Source: Gammaproteobacteria bacterium (GTDB taxonomy: Bacteria; Pseudomonadota; Gammaproteobacteria; Steroidobacterales; Steroidobacteraceae). From it: DNA of 64,000 nucleotides. The translations under genes were made by a program, and so were the position numbers. The notes under the pieces are model-generated. The model was not told the DNA's origin. It made no database searches and was given only the letters and a program-made list of their open reading frames with translations. The stretch spans positions 1 to 64,000 of the forward strand of contig JADJHU010000009.1 of the NCBI GenBank assembly GCA_016707425.1. Direction: 5' to 3'. Below are positions 59,391 through 64,000 of the stretch, piece after piece (the first letter of the stretch is position 1; every line of letters starts with the position of its first letter).

Positions 59391-61699
59391 TCCCGACCAT
59401 CGAATTCCAGCACCGCGCCTCGCGCGGTCCGGTGACGGCGGTCGACGACTTCGATCTCGAGCTCGCCTTCAAGGTGCGCGAGCTCGTCGCCGAGTACGAG
59501 ATCAAATACGACCCCGGGCAGCTGGTGGTCGACGATCGCACGGCGGATGCCATCTTCGAGGCGGCCGTGAAGCATCTCTCGGAGATCGGGCTCTATTTCC
59601 AGAGCACCGGGCGGGTGATCAAGTACGATGAGCAGGAGATCCGCCAGGTCGCGCGCGAGTCACAGCAGAACCCGGCCTGCGTGAATCTCGGCAAGGGCGT
59701 CGAGCGCATGCAGCTGCGCTATCGGCGCGGATCTGACACCTGGGCACCGACGAATTACGCCGGTCCGGCGGGTGTGGCGGAGAAGGACTGGTTCATTCCC
59801 TACGTCCAGTCCTTCGCGCAGGAACCCTCGGTCAGGGGCTTCGGGATCGTTCCCGGGCTCGCAAAGCTCGACAACCTCGATCCGAAGGCGGGTCAGCTCT
59901 CCGAGGTGACGGTCGCGCTCTGGGAGCAGGAGGCGCTGCGGGAAGCGCTGAAGCGCGCCGGGCGGCTCGACATGAACCTGGGACTGCTGTGCACCGCGAG
60001 CACGCCCTCAGGCACGATGGCGGTGATGGCCTCTGGCTATCGGGATTCCTTCAACACCCAGATCGGCATCCACATCATGCCGGAGCAGAAGCTCAGCTGG
60101 AATCCGCTGCTGCTCTCGCAGTACTGCGAGCTCACCGGCATCGAGCCCTGGCAGAGCGCCATGTCCTGCATCGGCGGCCTCTGCCGCGATGCGGCCGATG
60201 TGGCGGTGGTGATGCTCGCCAATGCGCTCGGACAACTCTCCTATGCCAAGGCCGGGTCGATGAGCTATTTCCCGAGTCACCTGGACGGCACCTGGGCGAC
60301 GCGCGCCTCGCACTGGGCCTTCAGCGGCGCAGGTCGCGCTGCGGAGCGCCATCTGGGTCTTGCGATTGGCACGTCGATTTCCGGCATCGACAAGGCCTGG
60401 CGTACGCCGCTCACGCTCTGGCAGTCCGCAGGCGTCGTCGTCACGTCGGTAGCGAGTGGACTTTCGTATGCGTGGATTGCAGGCCATACCGGCCTCGAGG
60501 CGCGCCTGATCGGCCAGATGATGAACGGCTGTGCGGGCATGCCGGCAGACCGGGCGAACGAGCTCGCACAGAAGATCATGAGGAAGGTCGACGAGCTGCT
60601 GCCGAAGCAGGGGAAGCAACTGCCTTTTTACGAGGCCTATGACGTGAATACCGTCAAGCCGCGTCCGGCGTACGAGAAGGCCATGATGCAGACGTGCGAC
60701 GAGCTCGCGGCGATCGGCATGCCCTTCAGGAGTAGTGCGGTAGTCGTAGGAGGATGGGTCGTGGCAGGCAAGCCCGGTCTGACGGTCATCCTGAGCGAGC
60801 TGGATACGCTGATCCGCCCCGAGGAGGAGCGGCGCGTGCTGGATTTCGCTCGTCAAGTGGAGGACGCTGGCTGGTACGGCGTTCACATCATCGATCACGT
60901 CGTGATGGGCCCGGGCTCCGCGCGCAACGGCCTGCCGGAGAATCCGCGAGCTTTTCGCTGGGTGGGCAATCAGCGCCCGGACCAGCACATGCCGAGCCAG
61001 ATCGTGATGATGTCCGCCATCGCGGCCGTCACCTCGCGCATCCGGCTGATGGCGACGGCCACCCTGGCGCCTCTGCGCCCGCCGCTGCTCAACGCCAAGC
61101 AGTGGGCCACCCTCGACCTGATTTCCGGCGGGCGCCTGACGCTGACGCCGATCGGCGGCTGGCAGGACGAGGAGTACGAAGCCATGGGCGTGCCGTTTGC
61201 CGAGCGCGGCGGGCGCCTCGACGAACAGCTCGAAATCATGCATCTCGCCTGGCGCGAGACCCCGATCAGCTACCACGGGCGCTACTACCGCTTCGAGAAC
61301 GTCTACGTGAACCCGAAGCCGGCTCAGGCGGGCGGGCCTGAAATCATCATCGGCGGCGACCGCCTGAGCGCGCGGGTGATCGCGCGCATCGTCAGGTACG
61401 GCAAGGGCTATACGCTGACGAGTGAGCCCGATCCGCAGGATCTTGCCCGGCTGGCGCAGGCCATGGAGCAGGCCGGACGCGCGATGAGGGATCTCAGGAC
61501 GAGCGGCCTGATCTTTCCGGTGTTCCCCGATGCGCTGCGACCGGCGGATCTGGCCCGAAGCATCGAGGCCAGTGTGCCTCCGCTCGTGGCGGCGGGCGTC
61601 CACACGATTACGGTCAAACCGTCGCAGTTCATTGATGATCCCACAGAGATGCCGCGCTTCCTGAAGGAATGCGGGCGTCTCGTGATGGCATACTGTTAG
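59387..61699 (+). CDS. MtmB-like methyltransferase fused to an LLM oxidoreductase domain
   Basis: 770 residues from ATG 59387 with no stop between two complete proteins. Residues 1-458 are a full-length MtmB homologue (EYEIKYDPGQLVVDDRT, IGLYFQSTGRVIKYD); at the MtmB pyrrolysine position it has RAGRLDMNLGLL, i.e. Gly199, as in the module 1 enzyme. Residues 459-770 are an LLM domain (VEDAGWYGVHIIDHVVMGPG, GGRLTLTPIGGWQDEEYEAMG). The junction RSSAVVVGGW looks like a translated intergenic spacer, and AGGAGG plus GTG at 60748-60763 could start the LLM alone. Either a true fusion, a dual-product gene, or a lost stop. Confidence 0.82.
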   Translation: MIPTIEFQHRASRGPVTAVDDFDLELAFKVRELVAEYEIKYDPGQLVVDDRTADAIFEAAVKHLSEIGLYFQSTGRVIKYDEQEIRQVARESQQNPACVNLGKGVERMQLRYRRGSDTWAPTNYAGPAGVAEKDWFIPYVQSFAQEPSVRGFGIVPGLAKLDNLDPKAGQLSEVTVALWEQEALREALKRAGRLDMNLGLLCTASTPSGTMAVMASGYRDSFNTQIGIHIMPEQKLSWNPLLLSQYCELTGIEPWQSAMSCIGGLCRDAADVAVVMLANALGQLSYAKAGSMSYFPSHLDGTWATRASHWAFSGAGRAAERHLGLAIGTSISGIDKAWRTPLTLWQSAGVVVTSVASGLSYAWIAGHTGLEARLIGQMMNGCAGMPADRANELAQKIMRKVDELLPKQGKQLPFYEAYDVNTVKPRPAYEKAMMQTCDELAAIGMPFRSSAVVVGGWVVAGKPGLTVILSELDTLIRPEEERRVLDFARQVEDAGWYGVHIIDHVVMGPGSARNGLPENPRAFRWVGNQRPDQHMPSQIVMMSAIAAVTSRIRLMATATLAPLRPPLLNAKQWATLDLISGGRLTLTPIGGWQDEEYEAMGVPFAERGGRLDEQLEIMHLAWRETPISYHGRYYRFENVYVNPKPAQAGGPEIIIGGDRLSARVIARIVRYGKGYTLTSEPDPQDLARLAQAMEQAGRAMRDLRTSGLIFPVFPDALRPADLARSIEASVPPLVAAGVHTITVKPSQFIDDPTEMPRFLKECGRLVMAYC
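60748..60763 (+). promoter_or_regulatory. Internal ribosome-binding site and GTG start for the LLM half
   Basis: A perfect AGGAGG (60748-60753) lies 7 bases before an in-frame GTG (60761-60763) that begins VAGKPGLTVILSELD, a normal LLM N-terminus. The LLM half would then be 312 residues. This supports separate or additional translation of the LLM protein. Confidence 0.55.
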
Positions 61700-61760
61700 A
61701 CAGGCTTTCGGAGAGCGTCAACCTCAAAGAGACGCGCGCAGAGCGACAGGGGGCATCGGC

Positions 61761-62648
61761 ATGAAAGTGGGCATCGTTCACATCGCCACCAGCTATACGG
61801 CCGATCCCGCGGACTTTGCCCGCAAGGCCGAGGAAGTGGGTTTCGAGTCCGTGTGGGTCGGTGAGCACACGGTCGTGCCCGTCTCGTTCATGGCGCGCTA
61901 TCCGACGACCTCCGACGGCAGCCCGCCCGGATTCGTGGCTCATGTCTGCGATCCGATGGTCAGCCTGATGCGCGCAGCCTCGGCCACGAGCAGGATCAGG
62001 CTCGGCACGGCGGTCTGCCTCGTGCCTGAGCACAATCTCTTCGCGCTCACGAAGCAGGTCGCTACCCTGGACCACTACTCCGGCGGCCGGGTGCTCTTCG
62101 GTGTGGGCGTGGGCTGGTTGAAGGAGGAGGGCGAGATTGCCGGCAACTGGCCCTCGCGCTACATGCTCCTCGGCGAGATGATCCGGGCGATGAAGGAACT
62201 CTGGACGAAAGACACCGCCGAGTTCCACGGTCAGCTCATCGATTTTCCGCCCTCGATCAGCATGCCGCATCCGAAGCAGAAGCCGCACCCGCCGGTGCTC
62301 ATCGGTGGGGGCGTGGCGAACCTCGATCGTGTGGTCGCGTACGGTGATGGTTGGTGTCCCGGCTTTCTGCCGCCCGCGGAGCTGCGGCAGCAACTGGCCG
62401 ATCTGCGCGGGCGCATGATTCGTGCCGGTCGCGACTACGGGACACTCGATATCTCGGTGATGGTGGGCGTCAGCGAACGCAGCGATATCCCGGCGATGCT
62501 GGCACAGTACGAAGCCGCAGGTGCGCATCGCGTCGTACTCTGCGTGAACAAGCCAGGCACCCCAGATGAGTTCACTGATTTCCGGCTCGTCCCGCCAGGC
62601 GAGTCGGATGGGCTTCTGGAACAACTCGGCGAGCGCATTTTCCGATAA
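61761..62648 (+). CDS. Luciferase-like (LLM) flavin/F420-dependent oxidoreductase
   Basis: 295 residues. MKVGIVHIATSYTADPADFA, VGFESVWVGEHTVVP, GGRVLFGVGVGWLKEEGE and VLIGGGVANLDRVVAYGDGW match the F420-type LLM group. Last gene of the second corrinoid operon, 61 bases after the fusion gene. The group name does not prove F420 use in this organism; no F420 biosynthesis gene is in the window. Confidence 0.9.
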   Translation: MKVGIVHIATSYTADPADFARKAEEVGFESVWVGEHTVVPVSFMARYPTTSDGSPPGFVAHVCDPMVSLMRAASATSRIRLGTAVCLVPEHNLFALTKQVATLDHYSGGRVLFGVGVGWLKEEGEIAGNWPSRYMLLGEMIRAMKELWTKDTAEFHGQLIDFPPSISMPHPKQKPHPPVLIGGGVANLDRVVAYGDGWCPGFLPPAELRQQLADLRGRMIRAGRDYGTLDISVMVGVSERSDIPAMLAQYEAAGAHRVVLCVNKPGTPDEFTDFRLVPPGESDGLLEQLGERIFR

Positions 62649-62705
62649 GGACCGAGGCAGCGAATCTACCCGTTCCGAGCCACGCTGCCCTGATCACGAG
62701 CGGCG

Positions 62706-63620
62706 TCAGCCGCGAGTCGAGAGCAGACGCGTCACGGTCGCGTCTTTCGTCTGCCAGAGCGTGTTCAGCCAGGCATGCACGCGCGCACGGAAGGCGCGAT
62801 CGCTCTCATAGTCCCCGCCGAGGAGCTCGGCGGGGATCGGTAGCTCGCGCACGTGCACGCGTACTTCCGGGATGCGGTCGGCGAGCACGTCGCCGACGCC
62901 CGGCCGCCCCTCGGGATAGGCGATCGTGACGTCCAGGATGGAGTGCAGGGCATCGCCCATGACATCGAGCACAAAGGCCATGGCGCCTGCCCGCGGCTTC
63001 AGCAGGTGGGTGAACGGTGAAGCCTGGCGCGCATGCTTCTCAGGCGTGAAGCGGGTGCCTTCCAGGAAATTGGTCAGTGACACCGGCTGGTCGCGGAACC
63101 TGCGGCAGGCGCGTCGTGTCGCTTCGATATCGCGGCCGGCGAGCTCGGGGCGGCGCTTCAGTTTTTCGCGTGAATAGCGCTTCATGAACGGGAATTCGAG
63201 CGCCCACCAGGCGAGTCCGAGCAGCGGGACCCAGAAGAGCTCGCTCTTCAGGAAGAAGCGCAGCATGGGAATGCGCCGGTTGAAGATCGCCTGCAATACG
63301 GGGATGTCCGTCCAGCTCTGATGGTTGGCGAGCACGAGATAGTGCCCGTCTGGCCGCAGTGTCTCAGGCAGCTCCACCACGAACCGCGTACGCATCATGG
63401 CGCGGACCATGAAGGTGTTGACATCGATCCAGCTCGCGGCGATGCGAGCCAGCAGCCGGTCGCAGCCGCGCCGGATGGGACGCAGGGGCAAAAGTGCCTT
63501 GAAGAGCGCCACGACGAACAATGGCAGGACGTGCACCACCGTGCTTGCCACGGCCATTGAGATCGCGAGCGGCGCGCGCAGCCAGGTGGGCAGGGGGCTG
63601 CGTCTCACGGTTTCCGGCAT
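62706..63620 (-). CDS. PlsC-family acyltransferase (YihG-like)
   Basis: 304 residues. The catalytic HX4D motif is NHQSWTDIPV; FLEGTRFTPEK is the third acyltransferase block. An N-terminal hydrophobic segment ISMAVASTVVHVLPLFVVAL anchors it in the inner membrane. The length and order match E. coli YihG/YihG-like lysophosphatidic acid acyltransferases, which shape membrane phospholipids. The ATG at 63620 overlaps the upstream ligase gene by 16 bases. Confidence 0.9.
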   Translation of the reverse strand: MPETVRRSPLPTWLRAPLAISMAVASTVVHVLPLFVVALFKALLPLRPIRRGCDRLLARIAASWIDVNTFMVRAMMRTRFVVELPETLRPDGHYLVLANHQSWTDIPVLQAIFNRRIPMLRFFLKSELFWVPLLGLAWWALEFPFMKRYSREKLKRRPELAGRDIEATRRACRRFRDQPVSLTNFLEGTRFTPEKHARQASPFTHLLKPRAGAMAFVLDVMGDALHSILDVTIAYPEGRPGVGDVLADRIPEVRVHVRELPIPAELLGGDYESDRAFRARVHAWLNTLWQTKDATVTRLLSTRG

Positions 63621-64000
63621 TCCCTGTGGAGATCCTCCGGGTGAGTCCGCAGGCGTTCGACCAGGAAGCGTTCCTGGGGCTTCTCGGATGCGGTCTTTGG
63701 AATCTCGTCCACGAGCTGAAGATAACTCGGGACGAAATTCGGCTCCAGCCCCGCGCGGCAGCGGGCGAACAGGATTCCGGGATCGAAGCACGTGCGATCC
63801 ACGGGCACGACTGTGGCGACCACGTCCCGCTCTCCGGGTGCGCCGGAGCTTGCGGGGATGCCATAGACGAATACGTCGTCGACCTGGGGATCCTCGGCAA
63901 TCACCCGCTCGACGAAGCTCGGGTCGATGAAGTCGCCGTTGCGGCGGATGCCGCCGCCCTTGCGGCAGTCGAAGTAGAACCAGCCGTCGGCATCGCGATG
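63605..64000 (-). CDS. Acyl-CoA synthetase/ligase (C-terminal part)
   Basis: Partial, 131 residues, entering from the right edge. HRDADGWFYFDCRKGGGIRR is the A8-like hinge of AMP-dependent ligases of the crotonobetaine/carnitine-CoA ligase group; GDFIDPSFVERVIAEDP and VPSYLQLVDEIPKTASEKPQ carry the C-terminal subdomain. The lysine normally needed for adenylation would be that in TASEKPQERF. It ends inside the acyltransferase start region, so the two are probably one operon. Confidence 0.85.
   Translation of the reverse strand, partial: HRDADGWFYFDCRKGGGIRRNGDFIDPSFVERVIAEDPQVDDVFVYGIPASSGAPGERDVVATVVPVDRTCFDPGILFARCRAGLEPNFVPSYLQLVDEIPKTASEKPQERFLVERLRTHPEDLHRECRKP

Noticed and set aside
62656..62689. 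GGCAGCG/CGCTGCC inverted repeat between two convergent genes as a terminator
   Set aside because: Stem of only seven bases with a 20-base loop and no T-run on either strand.
1..64000. tRNA, rRNA, CRISPR arrays, insertion sequences, phage genes
   Set aside because: None seen: no tandem spaced repeats, no transposase or integrase motifs, no cloverleaf-like segments noticed in the short intergenic gaps. A tRNAscan or Infernal run would settle small RNAs.

Overview
The window comes from a GC-rich (about two-thirds by eye) Gram-negative bacterium. Three TonB-dependent receptors, a PlsC-type acyltransferase, an Mrp-type Na+/H+ antiporter and many degradative acyl-CoA genes suggest a proteobacterial degrader of hydrophobic compounds (steroids, terpenoids or aromatics). 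A steroid-degrading gammaproteobacterium of the Steroidobacter type is my best guess, held with low confidence. I saw no rRNA, tRNA, CRISPR array or insertion sequence. Genes are tightly packed and no gene-free stretch exceeds about 300 bases.

Layout. (1) 1-6802, minus strand: a degradation operon of a GMC oxidoreductase, a thiolase-fold protein without the catalytic cysteine, a DUF35-aldehyde dehydrogenase fusion, a true thiolase and a FadJ-like protein. Together these look like aldolytic side-chain cleavage followed by beta-oxidation. (2) 6875-15743: enoyl-CoA hydratase, two poorly known proteins, a phosphotransferase, an aldehyde dehydrogenase, a sulfatase, a PNPOx-like protein, and a damaged SDR/enoyl-CoA hydratase pair. 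(3) 15890-24162: LuxR regulator, TonB receptor, SDR, luciferase-like (LLM) oxidoreductase, frameshifted acyl-CoA ligase and MFS transporter. (4) 24159-29695, minus strand: an acetone-carboxylase-type acxABC set under a frameshifted TetR gene. (5) 29784-39355: SnoaL proteins, a KstD-like flavoprotein, LLM, MarR, a molybdopterin oxidoreductase, a TonB receptor and a DUF3365 heme protein. (6) 39352-45343, minus strand: mrpABCDEFG. (7) 45419-53935, minus strand: a corrinoid methyl-transfer module. (8) 54111-57243, minus strand: TetR and TonB receptor. (9) 57444-62648, plus strand: a second corrinoid module mixed with LLM oxidoreductases. (10) 62706-64000, minus strand: acyltransferase and the end of an acyl-CoA ligase.

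The outstanding content is the pair of corrinoid modules. Each has a homologue of the methanogen monomethylamine methyltransferase MtmB with glycine where MtmB has pyrrolysine, a corrinoid protein, and a DUF4346-like domain. In module 1 that domain ends an MtrA-like/thymidylate-synthase-like protein; in module 2 it stands alone. Module 1 also carries the service genes expected for B12 methyltransferases: a RACo-type corrinoid activator, a thioredoxin-fold [2Fe-2S] protein as possible electron donor, a MetH-activation-domain-like protein, and a SAM synthetase. Module 2 lacks these and may depend on module 1. Its MtmB homologue is fused in frame to an LLM domain that also has its own ribosome-binding site. 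The corrinoid protein gene of module 1 has one in-frame TAG codon. The substrate is unknown. Cobalamin-dependent steroid methylation, as described for the Emt system of estrogen degraders, and demethylation of a methylated natural product are the leading ideas.

Several genes carry single-base deletions (14.5, 14.9, 22.36 and 29.4 kb). They may be sequencing errors or recent decay, and the sequence alone cannot tell.
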